Assembly (NCBI RefSeq): GCF_018917865.1
Contig: NZ_JAHLPM010000014.1
Location: 27,194 to 91,193, forward strand
Direction of reading: 5' to 3'
Source of the DNA: Tissierella simiarum
GTDB taxonomy: Bacteria; Bacillota; Clostridia; Tissierellales; Tissierellaceae
Length of the DNA: 64,000 nucleotides
Both the position numbers and the translations under genes were made by a program. Numbering within the stretch: the stretch's first letter is position 1; each line of letters starts with the position of its first letter. This document shows positions 47,130 through 57,104 of this stretch, one piece after another. Under the pieces are notes generated by a model, which was not told where the DNA came from, did not search any database, and saw nothing but the letters and a program-made list of their open reading frames with translations.

Positions 47130-48102
47130 AATATTAGAGGTGCAATCTTTGAAAAAGTATTTCCCCATAAAAAAAGGAGTATTTTCGAGAAAAGTTGGAG
47201 ATATAAAAGCTGTTGATGATATATCTTTTTATATTAATAGAGGCGAAATATTTGGTCTCGTTGGAGAATCAGGCTGTGGAAAATCTACAACAGGAAGGAC
47301 CATATTAAATTTATTGGAACCTACAGGAGGTTCTGTAACTTTTGATGGTAGAAGAATCTATGATGTTGAAGAGAACTATCGTTTATCTACAGAAGAAATG
47401 GCTCTTATGAGAAGAGATATGCAGATGATATTCCAAGACCCCTATGCTTCTCTAGATCCAAGGATGAGTGTAGGAGCCATTGTAACTGAAGGAATGTTGA
47501 AACATAAAATTTATGATAAAAAGGAAGCTATGGAAAAAGCTAAAGAGTTACTAGAATTATGCGGATTACCAGCTTCTAGTATAAAAAAATACCCTCATGA
47601 ATTTAGTGGAGGGCAACGTCAAAGAATAGGTATTGCCAGATCTTTAGCTTTAAATCCAAAGTTTATAATAGGTGATGAACCTATAGCTGCATTGGACGTT
47701 TCTATTCAAGCTCAAGTTCTGACACTTATGCAGGATTTGATAGAACAGTTCGATTTAACTTGTTTATTTATATCCCATGATCTATGCGTAGTAAGGTATT
47801 TCTGCGATAGGATTGGAGTAATGTATCTTGGATCCTTTGTAGAAGTAGGAACTAGTGATCATCTATTTGAAAACCCAATGCATCCCTATACTCAAGCTTT
47901 ATTATCAGCTATACCAAAATCCATGCCTATAGAAGAAAAACAAAGAATTATATTACAAGGCGATGTACCTAGTCCAGCAAATCCGCCAAAGGGATGTAAA
48001 TTTCACACTAGATGTCCCTATGTTAAAGATATATGTAAAGAACAGGTTCCTGAAACTAAGGAACTAGAGACAGACCACTTTGTAAGTTGTCATTTATATT
48101 AG
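47119..48102 (+). CDS. Peptide ABC transporter ATPase (OppF/DppF type)
   Basis: A 327-aa ATPase. It starts MEDRILEVQSLKKYFPIKKG at ATG 47119, with GGAGGGG upstream; a TTG-led extension from 47095 would read through the OppD end and is rejected. Walker A GESGCGKS, signature FSGGQRQRIGIARSL, Walker B FIIGDEPIAALD, oligo_HPY domain with CKFHTRCPYVKDIC. It pairs with the OppD-type ATPase to power uptake. Confidence 0.95.
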   Translation: MEDRILEVQSLKKYFPIKKGVFSRKVGDIKAVDDISFYINRGEIFGLVGESGCGKSTTGRTILNLLEPTGGSVTFDGRRIYDVEENYRLSTEEMALMRRDMQMIFQDPYASLDPRMSVGAIVTEGMLKHKIYDKKEAMEKAKELLELCGLPASSIKKYPHEFSGGQRQRIGIARSLALNPKFIIGDEPIAALDVSIQAQVLTLMQDLIEQFDLTCLFISHDLCVVRYFCDRIGVMYLGSFVEVGTSDHLFENPMHPYTQALLSAIPKSMPIEEKQRIILQGDVPSPANPPKGCKFHTRCPYVKDICKEQVPETKELETDHFVSCHLY

Positions 48103-48120
48103 AGAAAGAAGGTGGAGTTA

Positions 48121-48276
48121 ATGAACTCTAAAAGAGTAGATGACACACCAAAGTTTACTTTTAAGGATATAGTTGCCTTAGTAATAGCGACTTATCAAAT
48201 TATACTACCTAGGGTAATTACATTAATTATTTCAATAATTCTTATTGGTTTAGGCTTAAAAATTTTTTTAAACTAA
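48121..48276 (+). CDS. Small membrane peptide (51 aa) at the end of the peptide-transport operon
   Basis: An open frame of 51 codons beginning MNSKRVDDTPKFTFKDIVAL and containing one long hydrophobic segment, VITLIISIILIGLGLKIFL, at the C-terminus. AAGGTGGAG lies 7 bases before the ATG and the gene starts 18 bp after the OppF-type stop, before the operon terminator. This supports a real gene. I do not recognise a family; a single-span accessory of the importer is the simplest guess. Confidence 0.7.
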   Translation: MNSKRVDDTPKFTFKDIVALVIATYQIILPRVITLIISIILIGLGLKIFLN

Positions 48277-48287
48277 ATATTCCCTAA

Positions 48288-48322
48288 GGAGAGAACTCAC
48301 TTAAAATGGGCTCTCTCTTTTT
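48288..48322 (+). terminator. Terminator of the peptide-transport operon
   Basis: GAGAGA pairs with TCTCTC across a partly paired loop, followed by TTTTTTT. Confidence 0.7.
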
Positions 48323-48435
48323 TTATAACGAATAGGAAAGTTCTACTTTTTTCTTTTTTTCAATGTAGGAACTCGTTCTGACCTAAATGAGTTTCAAGAA
48401 AAGCTACCTTAATAACGCATCGATAGACGCTTTTC

Positions 48436-48885
48436 TTATTTCCCATCATAAGATTTTGTATCAAAGTCATTATAAGAGTGTTTATTAAGATAATTTTTGT
48501 CGACTTCAACAGCTTTATATGTTTTGTCTATATACTCAAAGGTTAGTTCGTTATTTTTTATGCCCTCAAATATAGAACCTTTAGATGTAGAATTTAAATT
48601 ATCTTTTTCAGGTTCTTCTAAGACTTCTTGAACCAATAATTTATCTTTCTTATAAAAGGTTGTCCTACGGACTTCATTAAGATCATTGATACTTATTACC
48701 ACATTTTTTTCTTTATCACTTTTGATTGTCTTGGTTATCAACGCACTGCCATTTTCAAACATGTACATTCTATAATCATTACCAAGACTAAAGTCGGGTG
48801 CATAAGAATAAGAAATAATAAAAAACATAAATAGCATAGTCATAAAAAGAATGGTATATAGATCTTTTAAAATATTACTCTTCAT
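48436..48885 (-). CDS. Hypothetical secreted or membrane-anchored protein
   Basis: A 149-aa protein that I do not recognise, and one of the few minus-strand genes here. One N-terminal hydrophobic helix (LYTILFMTMLFMFFIISYSYA, about residues 8-28) is followed by a charged 120-residue domain with alternating beta-like segments (MYMFENGSALITKTI, ELTFEYIDKTYKAVEV). On the minus strand GGGGGATTTAC precedes the ATG. It stands alone between the peptide operon and the ATPase operon. Confidence 0.65.
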   Translation of the reverse strand: MKSNILKDLYTILFMTMLFMFFIISYSYAPDFSLGNDYRMYMFENGSALITKTIKSDKEKNVVISINDLNEVRRTTFYKKDKLLVQEVLEEPEKDNLNSTSKGSIFEGIKNNELTFEYIDKTYKAVEVDKNYLNKHSYNDFDTKSYDGK

Positions 48886-48996
48886 GTAAATCCCCCATAC
48901 ATTAAAATATTAAATATATCTTAATCATATACCATTAGTTTCGTTTTATCAAAAGAATAAATTTACCTTTAACCAGGGTTTTCCATAAAATAAAAG

Positions 48997-49039
48997 ACGA
49001 GAGGATGTCTTATTAAGATATTCTCTCGTTTTGTTTTTA
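48997..49039. terminator. Terminator-like hairpin without an obvious gene
   Basis: ACGAGAG...TCTT pairs with AAGA...CTCTCGT (48997-49029), followed by TTTTGTTTTT on the plus strand and by CTTTTATTTT on the minus strand. No gene end lies next to it on either strand; the 48886-49218 stretch otherwise holds only the ATPase-operon promoter area. Confidence 0.6.
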
Positions 49040-49167
49040 TCAATGTAAAAATCGAAGATAATCAAAGGATATAAGAGAGATAAAGAGAGAAAATTGGATA
49101 TGCTAAAAGCTATGAGGAGGGATAAGACTATTTAAGTCTATATCATCTTAAATAAAAAATGCTCCAA

Positions 49168-49195
49168 TTTACAATATCTGTGAAAGGAGTATAAT
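49168..49195 (+). promoter_or_regulatory. Possible sigma-A promoter of the V-type ATPase operon
   Basis: TTTACA (49168-49173), 16 bp, TATAAT (49190-49195). The implied start would leave a very short leader before the ribosome site at 49204-49210. Confidence 0.4.
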
Positions 49196-49218
49196 AATAA
49201 AATCGAGGAGTGATGAAT

Positions 49219-49536
49219 ATGGAAGATGTCATTAAGAAGATAGTAAATATAGATAAGGAGACAATAAAGATAAAAGAAAAAACAGAAGAAATCATTAATA
49301 ATAAAGAAAAAGAATTAAAAGAAGTTTTACAAAACCTTGAGAAAGAGCATTTAGAAGAAGGGAAACTAGAAGGAGATAAAAAATATAAAGAAATAATAGA
49401 AATAGGAAAAAAAGAAACCGAAGAGCTCCGAAAAGAAGAGGAAAAGACCCTAAAGAATATAGACAATTTATATAAGGGAAAAAAGGATGAACTAATAGAA
49501 GAGTTATTCCATAGCTTATTTAAAGATAAAGAATAG
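49219..49536 (+). CDS. V-type ATPase peripheral-stalk subunit (G/H type)
   Basis: A 105-aa, almost wholly helical, lysine/glutamate-rich coiled-coil (for example KIKEKTEEIINNKEKELKEV), as expected for the stalk subunit that pairs with subunit E. I choose ATG 49219 (MEDVIKKIV), 8 bases after CGAGGAG; the GTG 49210 and ATG 49213 overlap or crowd that site. First gene of the nine-gene operon. Confidence 0.82.
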   Translation: MEDVIKKIVNIDKETIKIKEKTEEIINNKEKELKEVLQNLEKEHLEEGKLEGDKKYKEIIEIGKKETEELRKEEEKTLKNIDNLYKGKKDELIEELFHSLFKDKE

Positions 49537-49545
49537 AGGGATAAC

Positions 49546-50601
49546 ATGGGAAGTGAAAGAAGATTTGCAGCTATAAACACTAAAATTAGAGTTTTAAAAT
49601 CTAAGTTATTAACCAAAAAAGACTATATAAACTTAATAAAAAAAGATAAAGTAAAGGATCAAATTTCTTATCTAAAAGAGAATACAGTTTATAAAGATGT
49701 TTTAGAAGATACAGGAGATACAGAAAACATTCAAGAAGTAGAAACACAACTAAAAAAGTATTTAATCTATCAATATGAAAAGTTAATTCCATATTTTACA
49801 GGCGAGTATAGGAAGTTATTTAAATCCATACTTTTAAGGTTTGAAATAGAAGATCTAAAACTTTATTTGAGGGCTTTAGGTAGAAAAGAGGATTTAAATA
49901 AGATAAAAAAAGCAACTCTTTTAAAGGAATCTTATTCTAATATAAATTTTGATAAGCTGTCTAAATCAAAAAATTTAGAGGAGTTTATTGAAAACTTAAA
50001 AGGAACCCTCTATTACAATGTGCTAAAACCTTATAGTAAAGAAGAATATAAGAGAATTTTATATTATATGGAGATGAATTTAGATAGACTTTATTTTAAC
50101 CTATTAAAAGCTCAAAGTTTAAAGTTAGATAAAAAAGACAGTTTACTATTTGGAGAAATATTAGGAAAAAATATTGATTTATTAAATATTGAGTGGATAT
50201 ATAGAGGGATTAAGTTTTATAACCTTTCATCGGAAGAACTCATTAACTATACCTTGTCTAATGGATATGAATTTAACTATGAAGCAATTAAAGAAATGTG
50301 CTACTCCAAGGAAGAAAGATTAATAGAAATAGTATTATCAACTAGATATAACTTCTTATTTGATACAGAGAAAGATGTGGATTTATATATGGAAAGAAGA
50401 ATAGAACGATATCTTTACTATCAATTTATAAATGCATTTAAAAAAGGAAAGCTAGACATCACATTGTCTATAGCGTATATGCACCTTTTAGAATATGAGA
50501 TAAGAGATATTATATCTATCCTAGAAGCTAAAAAATATGACTTATCTTTAATGGAAACGAAGGAATACTTAGTAAGGAAAATTGAAGGAAGTGATGAATA
50601 A
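49546..50601 (+). CDS. ntpC: V-type ATPase subunit C (d/AC39 type)
   Basis: A 351-aa helical protein with RFAAINTKIRVLKSKLLTKKDY at the N-terminus and three repeated helical bundles, typical of the socket subunit linking the central stalk to the c-ring. Its stop overlaps the next ATG (TAATG). Confidence 0.87.
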   Translation: MGSERRFAAINTKIRVLKSKLLTKKDYINLIKKDKVKDQISYLKENTVYKDVLEDTGDTENIQEVETQLKKYLIYQYEKLIPYFTGEYRKLFKSILLRFEIEDLKLYLRALGRKEDLNKIKKATLLKESYSNINFDKLSKSKNLEEFIENLKGTLYYNVLKPYSKEEYKRILYYMEMNLDRLYFNLLKAQSLKLDKKDSLLFGEILGKNIDLLNIEWIYRGIKFYNLSSEELINYTLSNGYEFNYEAIKEMCYSKEERLIEIVLSTRYNFLFDTEKDVDLYMERRIERYLYYQFINAFKKGKLDITLSIAYMHLLEYEIRDIISILEAKKYDLSLMETKEYLVRKIEGSDE

Positions 50602-52553
50602 TGGCTGTTGAAAAAATGACTATGATGAATGTCATAGGTAATGTTTCCTATGTAGATAATGTGCTAAAAGATTTAATTCTTTCAGGAAAAGTAGACTTAG
50701 TAAGTGCCTTATCTCAAATTGAAGAAAATAGTTTTGTATTTAATGTAAACGATAAAAACTTAGAAAAAGCTATTGATTTGAACTATATTAGTACTTTTCC
50801 TAAAGACAAAGCTTATGAAGATCTTCTTAAAAAAGGGGAAGAATTAAAGGAAATTTTGAATATTAAATCCGATGTGAATAAATCCAGTTTTAAAGAAGAG
50901 CTAGATTTTTCTAAGATTTCTTTAGAACTAAATAATATATATGATGAAATTAAGAAGCCTTATGAGAACTTGAGACTGCTTAAAGAAGAACTTTCTAAAA
51001 TAGAAAAGTTTTATAACAACTTTTCCTTATTAAAGGATCTTAAAATGTCTATAGATGATCTAAGGAATCTTTCTTATTTTGATTATAAGTTTGGGATTTT
51101 ATCTAAAGCAGACAGGATAAAGCTTAAAAAGAATTATGAAAATATATTGGCTATTATACTCCATACTGGAAGCAGTGAAGAAGGAGAAGTTTATTTAGTA
51201 ATGTATCCTTCAAGTTTACGAGAAGAATTAAATAGAATATTAAGGTCTTTAAATTTCAAAGAAATTTTACTTCCAGAAGAATATACTGGAACACCTATGG
51301 AAATGTTAAGGTATTTAGAAACTAAAAAGATAGAAATAGAAGATAAGATAAATGAATTAGAGAAAACCATATTAAAATTAAAGGTTAAATATGAAGGAAT
51401 AGTTGCAACCTTAGTAAATTTACTTTATATAAAGGAAAAAATAGAAGACTCTAAAGAATATATGGCTAGATCTAAAAAATTCTTCTATCTTTCTGGCTGG
51501 GTATCTAAAAAAGATATTAAGAAAATGGAGGAAATTTTAAATAAGTATGAGGGGATTCTTACTATGTATAAGGGAGAAAATGAGACCTTGGATTTAACTC
51601 CTCCAACAAAGCTTAGAAATATTAAGCTTTTTAGACCCTTTGAATCTTTAGTGAGAATGTATGGAATTCCTTCTTACAATGAAATAGATCCAACTCCTTT
51701 TCTAAGTCTATCCTATATGTTTTTGTTTGGAGCTATGTTTGGAGATCTAGGTCAAGGGTTTATATTACTATTGGGAGGCATTCTTCTAGCCAAGGTAAAA
51801 GGCAATAAAGTCTTTGGAGGACTTCTTGGAAGGTTAGGATTAAGCTCTATGATTTTTGGAATTTTATATGGTGCAGTTTTTGGATTTGAAGATATAATAC
51901 CTGCTTTACTAATAAGGCCTTTTGAAAACATAAATACGGTTCTTGCTGGAGCTGTAGCTATAGGTATTGGTCTTATACTTATTAGCTATGTTTACGGTAT
52001 TATAAACAGTGTTAAAAGAAAAGACGTAAAAGAAGGACTCTTTGGCAAAGATGGATTAGTAGGATTATTATTTTATTTATGTTTATTAATTCTTATTGGA
52101 GGAAAATTATTGGGAAGAACTATACTTCCTATGGAAATAGGTGTAGCAATAATATTACTATCCATAGCCTTAATGATATTTAAAGAGCCAATATCCAACT
52201 TAATTGTTGGAAAAAGACCTCTTCATGAGGAAGATATATCTGGATATTATATTGAAAGTGTATTTTCTATTATAGAAACTTTATTAAGTATGCTAAGTGG
52301 TACAGTATCTTTTATAAGGGTTGGAGCTTTTGCATTAACCCACGTTGGATTGTTTATAGCCTTTGAAACTATAGGAAAACTAATAGGAACTACTGCTGGG
52401 AATATAATAGTTTTAATCTTAGGAAACATTATAATTATAGGATTAGAAGGATTAATCGTATTTATACAAGGTTTGAGACTTCAATACTATGAACTATTTA
52501 GTAGATATTATAAAGGTGAAGGAAAAGAATTTAAGCCTGTAAATATAAAATAA
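50601..52553 (+). CDS. ntpI: V-type ATPase subunit I (a)
   Basis: A 650-aa protein. The cytoplasmic half (about residues 1-340) has coiled-coil arms; the membrane half (about 360-640) has seven or eight helices. PFESLVRMYGIPSYNEIDPTPFLSLSYMFLFGAMFGDLGQGFILL and the TM region SMLSGTVSFIRVGAFALTHVG contain the essential arginine that faces the c-ring carboxylate. It forms the ion half-channels. Confidence 0.93.
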   Translation: MAVEKMTMMNVIGNVSYVDNVLKDLILSGKVDLVSALSQIEENSFVFNVNDKNLEKAIDLNYISTFPKDKAYEDLLKKGEELKEILNIKSDVNKSSFKEELDFSKISLELNNIYDEIKKPYENLRLLKEELSKIEKFYNNFSLLKDLKMSIDDLRNLSYFDYKFGILSKADRIKLKKNYENILAIILHTGSSEEGEVYLVMYPSSLREELNRILRSLNFKEILLPEEYTGTPMEMLRYLETKKIEIEDKINELEKTILKLKVKYEGIVATLVNLLYIKEKIEDSKEYMARSKKFFYLSGWVSKKDIKKMEEILNKYEGILTMYKGENETLDLTPPTKLRNIKLFRPFESLVRMYGIPSYNEIDPTPFLSLSYMFLFGAMFGDLGQGFILLLGGILLAKVKGNKVFGGLLGRLGLSSMIFGILYGAVFGFEDIIPALLIRPFENINTVLAGAVAIGIGLILISYVYGIINSVKRKDVKEGLFGKDGLVGLLFYLCLLILIGGKLLGRTILPMEIGVAIILLSIALMIFKEPISNLIVGKRPLHEEDISGYYIESVFSIIETLLSMLSGTVSFIRVGAFALTHVGLFIAFETIGKLIGTTAGNIIVLILGNIIIIGLEGLIVFIQGLRLQYYELFSRYYKGEGKEFKPVNIK

Positions 52554-52568
52554 TAGGAGGAATTTAAC

Positions 52569-52991
52569 ATGACATTTATTTTAATATCAACAACAATAAT
52601 GGTTTTACTAACTATAGGAACTGGAATGTTTATGATGTATAAAGAAGTAGAAGGAAATAAAAAGAGCCTAAAGAAGATTTTAAGAGTAAACTTGTTTGTA
52701 TTCTTACCTTTGTTAATTGGTGCAATTATAACTTTAGTGCCACAAGCTATATCAGCTGAAACTGCTAATCCTTCATCTTTTTCAGGTCTTGGATTTATAG
52801 CAGCTGCTTTATCAACTGGTCTTGCTACTATAGGTGCTGGTTATGCTGTAGGTGTTGTAGGATCTTCAGCTTTGGGTGCTGTATCTGAAGATGCAAGTAT
52901 ATTAGGTAAAACTTTAATCTTTGTAGGTTTAGCTGAAGGTATTGCTATTTATGGTCTTATAGTTTCAATTCTAATTTTAGGAAGGCTATAA
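52569..52991 (+). CDS. ntpK: V-type ATPase rotor-ring subunit K (c)
   Basis: A 140-aa proteolipid. The C-terminal hairpin (about residues 70-140; GLGFIAAALSTGLATIGAGY, then FVGLAEGIAIYGLIVSIL) carries one ion-binding glutamate in the second helix. An additional N-terminal pair of helices (about 1-65; ILISTTIMVLLTIGTGMFMMY and LFVFLPLLIGAIITLVP) lacks such a carboxylate. So each protomer offers one site. Na+ versus H+ specificity cannot be settled by eye. Confidence 0.9.
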   Translation: MTFILISTTIMVLLTIGTGMFMMYKEVEGNKKSLKKILRVNLFVFLPLLIGAIITLVPQAISAETANPSSFSGLGFIAAALSTGLATIGAGYAVGVVGSSALGAVSEDASILGKTLIFVGLAEGIAIYGLIVSILILGRL

Positions 52992-52993
52992 AA

Positions 52994-53299
52994 ATGAAAT
53001 CTTTTTTAATTAGTGATAATAAGGATACTTTAGTAGGTCTTAGATTATCAGGAATAGATGGTGTCCTAACAACATCTAAAAAGGAAATAAATGAGAATTT
53101 TAAGAGAACTCTTGAAGATAAAGATATTGGAATAATCATCCTTACAGAAAATGTTTTTAATGAAATTAAAGAAGAAGTATTAGAGGTAAAGATTAATGAA
53201 AATACTCCACTAATTGTAACCATTCCTGATAGGACTGGTTTAAAGGATAAAAATTTCATTATGAGATATGTAAAAGAATCCATAGGCATAAAAATTTAG
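52994..53299 (+). CDS. ntpF: V-type ATPase subunit F
   Basis: A 101-aa protein with the subunit F pattern: MKSFLISDNKDTLVGLRLSGI, then IGIIILTENVFNEI and TPLIVTIPDRTG. It sits in the central stalk with subunit D and takes part in regulation. Starts 2 bp after the ntpK stop. Confidence 0.88.
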   Translation: MKSFLISDNKDTLVGLRLSGIDGVLTTSKKEINENFKRTLEDKDIGIIILTENVFNEIKEEVLEVKINENTPLIVTIPDRTGLKDKNFIMRYVKESIGIKI

Positions 53300-53310
53300 G
53301 TGGTGAAGCT

Positions 53311-53940
53311 ATGATTACCCTTGAGGATAAATTAGATATATTTTATAAAATTGTTTTAAAGGATGAAGAAGAAAAGTGTAAGAAAACCTTAGAAGAATTA
53401 GAAGAAAAAAATAATAACATTATAAAGGAAAAGAAAGAAGCTTTAGAAAAAAGAAAAAAAGAAATAATAAATAGAAAATTTCAGTTAGGTGAAATTCAAA
53501 AGAATGAAATGGTTTCTAAAGCTAGACAGGATAATAGGGAGAAGGTTTTATCAAAAAGGCAAGAAACTCTTGAGGATCTAATATTTTCTTTAAAAGAAAA
53601 AGGAAGGCAATTTACTTCTTCTAAGGAATATAAAACCTATTTAATAAATAACATAGGAAAAGCTATGGACAATATGCAAGAGAAGGAAATTATTTTAGAG
53701 ATAAGAGAAAAAGATAAGGATAATTTTGGAGAAGATATATTGTCTTTAGGAAAGGGAAAAGGAATAAATGTTATATTGAATATTGCTAAAGAAGATATAA
53801 TTGGTGGCTTTATAATTTCTGATAGAAATAGAACTTATAACTTAGATAATAGCTTTAAAACCATTATTGAAGAAAATAAATATTTAATAGGAAAAACTCT
53901 CTATACATCCATAGAAGAAGCGGGTGATTTATATGAATAA
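53311..53940 (+). CDS. ntpE: V-type ATPase subunit E
   Basis: A 209-aa peripheral-stalk protein: an N-terminal highly charged helix (about residues 1-95) and a globular C-terminal domain ending GGFIISDRNRTYNLDNSF and KYLIGKTLY, typical of subunit E. Overlaps the ntpA start by 8 bp. Confidence 0.88.
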   Translation: MITLEDKLDIFYKIVLKDEEEKCKKTLEELEEKNNNIIKEKKEALEKRKKEIINRKFQLGEIQKNEMVSKARQDNREKVLSKRQETLEDLIFSLKEKGRQFTSSKEYKTYLINNIGKAMDNMQEKEIILEIREKDKDNFGEDILSLGKGKGINVILNIAKEDIIGGFIISDRNRTYNLDNSFKTIIEENKYLIGKTLYTSIEEAGDLYE

Positions 53941-55705
53941 GCTAATAGGAAATATTACTATGATAAATGGTCCTGTTATATTGGGTGAGAACATGACAGG
54001 ATTTAAGATGAGAGAAATGGTTTTAGTTGGAGAGAAAAAGTTAATTGGAGAAGTTATATCCATAGATGGAGATAAAGGTACTGTTCAAGTCTATGAAGAA
54101 ACAGAGGGTTTAAAGAGGAAAGAAGTCATCCTTTCTACAGGAAAGCCCCTATCCTTAAAATTAGGACCAGGTATGCTGGGGAATATGTTTGACGGTATTC
54201 AAAGACCTTTAAAGAAAATAAGAGATGACTTTGGCAGCTTTATTCCAGAGGGTATAGGACTTATTTCTATAGATGAAGAAAAGTTGTGGGATGTTAACTT
54301 TACAGCTAAAGAAGGAGATCTCTTAAAAGAAGGAGAGATATTTGCTACTGTAGAAGAAACTTATCTTATAACCCATAAACTTCTTGTGCCAGTAGGCATA
54401 GAAGGAAAGGTTATTAAGGTAAAGGAAAATGGCAAATACAATATTGAAGAAGAACTCGTTGTAATAGAAGATAGCTTTGGGAAAAAACATTCCTTGAAGA
54501 TGTACCAAGAATGGCCAGTTAGAATCCCAAGACCTGCTAAGGAAAGATTGCCTATAAATAAATTATTGGTTACGGGGCAAAGAGTATTGGATATATTTTT
54601 CCCTATAGCTAAAGGTGGAACGGCTGCTATTCCAGGAGGATTTGGTACTGGTAAAACTATGACTCAACACCAATTGGCAAAATGGTCTGATGCAGACATT
54701 ATAATATATATCGGCTGCGGTGAAAGAGGAAATGAAATGACAGAAGTATTAGAAGATTTTCCTGAACTAATAGATCCTAAAACCAATAGACCTATAATGG
54801 AAAGAACTGTTCTTATAGCCAATACTTCTAATATGCCAGTAGCAGCTAGGGAAGCTAGCATTTATACAGGAATTACTATAGCTGAATATTTTAGAGACAT
54901 GGGGTATCACGTAGCAATAATGGCAGACTCTACTTCTCGTTGGGCTGAAGCCTTAAGAGAAATTTCTGGTAGATTAGAGGAAATGCCAGCTGAAGAAGGT
55001 TACCCTGCTTATTTGCCTTCAAGATTGGCTCAATTTTATGAAAGAGCTGGTTATGTAAATTCTCTTTCTAACAAGGAAGGTTCTGTAACCATAATAGGTG
55101 CTGTTTCTCCTGCCGGTGGGGATTTTTCAGAGCCTGTTACAGAGAATACGAAAAGATTTGTTAATGTATTTTTAGCATTAGATAAGGAACTAGCTTATTC
55201 AAGACATTATCCGGCTATAAATTGGCTAAACAGTTATAGTGGTTATATGGAAATGCTTAAGAACTATTATGAAATGGAATTAAATGAAGAGGTAGAAGGA
55301 CTTAGAGGTAAAATGCTGCGACTTCTCTTTGAAGAAAACAAACTTCAAGAAATAGTTCTTTTAGTAGGAGAAGATGTTCTCCCTGATGATCAAAGACTTA
55401 TACTTGAAATAGCTAAAGTTATAAAAATAGGATTTTTGCAACAAAATGCTTTTCATAAAGAAGATACCTATGTACCTTTAAAAAAGCAGCTTGAAATGTT
55501 AAAAACTATAGATTTATTATATGAAAGGGGACTTAAAGCCATAAAGAAGAACATACCAATTTCTAAAGTTAGAAATGGAGAACTTTACGGAGATATTATT
55601 AAGATGAAGTATACTGTTCCTAATGATAGCTTAGAAAGATTAGAAGAGCTTAAAAATGAAATAAATGATTTTTATAATACATTAGAATTAGATTATTCTA
55701 AATAG
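53933..55705 (+). CDS. ntpA: V-type ATPase catalytic subunit A
   Basis: A 590-aa nucleotide-binding subunit. The beta-barrel start is [16 protein letters not shown]; a non-homologous insert of about 90 residues follows as in all A subunits. The P-loop is [18 protein letters not shown] (about residues 236-253), with [19 protein letters not shown] (catalytic Glu) and [23 protein letters not shown] start at ATG 53933, preceded by GGGTGAT; the GTG at 53924 would use that same stretch. Confidence 0.97.
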   Translation: MNKLIGNITMINGPVILGENMTGFKMREMVLVGEKKLIGEVISIDGDKGTVQVYEETEGLKRKEVILSTGKPLSLKLGPGMLGNMFDGIQRPLKKIRDDFGSFIPEGIGLISIDEEKLWDVNFTAKEGDLLKEGEIFATVEETYLITHKLLVPVGIEGKVIKVKENGKYNIEEELVVIEDSFGKKHSLKMYQEWPVRIPRPAKERLPINKLLVTGQRVLDIFFPIAKGGTAAIPGGFGTGKTMTQHQLAKWSDADIIIYIGCGERGNEMTEVLEDFPELIDPKTNRPIMERTVLIANTSNMPVAAREASIYTGITIAEYFRDMGYHVAIMADSTSRWAEALREISGRLEEMPAEEGYPAYLPSRLAQFYERAGYVNSLSNKEGSVTIIGAVSPAGGDFSEPVTENTKRFVNVFLALDKELAYSRHYPAINWLNSYSGYMEMLKNYYEMELNEEVEGLRGKMLRLLFEENKLQEIVLLVGEDVLPDDQRLILEIAKVIKIGFLQQNAFHKEDTYVPLKKQLEMLKTIDLLYERGLKAIKKNIPISKVRNGELYGDIIKMKYTVPNDSLERLEELKNEINDFYNTLELDYSK

Positions 55706-55716
55706 CAGGTGAGACT

Positions 55717-57093
55717 ATGAAAAAAGAATATTTAGTGCTGGATAAAGTAGAAGGAGCTTTAATTGAACTTTCTAAAGTTCATGAAGTTGGTTACGGAGAA
55801 ATTGTTCAAGTAGAAAGTAAAGATGGAGATAAAAAACTAGGAAGAGTTATTAAGATAGATGGAGATAAGGTAGTCGTTCAAGTTTTTGGTGCAACGTTAG
55901 GATTATCTGTAGAAAACACTAAAGTTAGTTTTGAAGGAAGACCTTTTGAAATTCCTTTAACAAAAGATATTTTAGGCAGAACCTTTAATGGAGTCGGTAT
56001 TCCTATAGATAAAGGTGGAGATATTTACTCTGATAAGTTTTATAATGTTAATGGCAGACCTATAAATCCTGTATCTAGAGAGTACCCAAGGGACTATATT
56101 CAGACAGGAGTATCCTCTATTGATGGACTTATAACTCTTATTAGGGGACAAAAACTACCTATATTTTCAGGAAGTGGATTGCCTCATAATGAATTGGCTG
56201 CTCAGATAGTAAGACAGGCAAAGATTAAAGTAAAGGGAGAAAAAAAAGAAAATTTCTCCATAGTATTTGCAGCCATAGGGGTAAAACATGATGAAGCATT
56301 TTTCTTTAAAGAAGCTTTCAAAAAGGCAGGAGTTGGACATAAGGTAGCTATGTATATAAACTATGCTGATGATCCTATTATGGAAAGGATTATAGCTCCT
56401 AGATGTGCTCTTACAGCAGCAGAATATCTAGCTTTTGAAGAAGATCAGCATGTTCTTGTAATAATGACGGATATAACTAGTTATGGTGAAGCTTTAAGGG
56501 AAGTTTCTTCTTTAAGAGAAGAAGTACCAAGTAGAAGAGGATATCCTGGATATCTTTATTCTGATTTAGCTAGCCTTTATGAAAGGGCTGGTATGTTAAA
56601 GGATAAAAAAGGGTCTGTAACATTGATTCCTATTTTAACTATGCCTAATGATGATATAACTCATCCAATTCCAGACTTGACTGGATATATTACAGAAGGA
56701 CAGATAGTATTATCAAGAGAGCTTCATCAAAAGAATATCTATCCTCCAATAAATGTACTGCCTTCATTATCTAGATTAATGAAAGATGGTATAGGTGAAG
56801 GATATACTAGAGAGGATCATCCTGATGTTGCTAATCAATTGTTTTCTGCCTACTCTAAGGTTCAAGAAGTTAGAGCTTTGGCCCAAATAATAGGAGAAGA
56901 AGATTTATCCTATAAAGATAAAAAGTATATGAAGTTTGGGAAAGCTTTTGAAGAAAGATTTGTTACTCAAAGTTTTAACGAAAATAGGGATATGACAGAT
57001 ACTCTAAGTTTATCTTGGGAGATTCTATCTCTATTACCTGAGGAAGAATTAGATAGATTAGATCCAGCCTTAATAGAAAAGTATATGAAATAA
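55717..57093 (+). CDS. ntpB: V-type ATPase subunit B
   Basis: A 458-aa non-catalytic subunit alternating with A in the head. It lacks a canonical P-loop ([20 protein letters not shown]) and has [43 protein letters not shown]. The segment 56850-56965 has degenerate copies downstream at 58.4 and 61.6 kb. Confidence 0.97.
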   Translation: MKKEYLVLDKVEGALIELSKVHEVGYGEIVQVESKDGDKKLGRVIKIDGDKVVVQVFGATLGLSVENTKVSFEGRPFEIPLTKDILGRTFNGVGIPIDKGGDIYSDKFYNVNGRPINPVSREYPRDYIQTGVSSIDGLITLIRGQKLPIFSGSGLPHNELAAQIVRQAKIKVKGEKKENFSIVFAAIGVKHDEAFFFKEAFKKAGVGHKVAMYINYADDPIMERIIAPRCALTAAEYLAFEEDQHVLVIMTDITSYGEALREVSSLREEVPSRRGYPGYLYSDLASLYERAGMLKDKKGSVTLIPILTMPNDDITHPIPDLTGYITEGQIVLSRELHQKNIYPPINVLPSLSRLMKDGIGEGYTREDHPDVANQLFSAYSKVQEVRALAQIIGEEDLSYKDKKYMKFGKAFEERFVTQSFNENRDMTDTLSLSWEILSLLPEEELDRLDPALIEKYMK

Positions 57094-57104
57094 GGTGATA
57101 ATAT

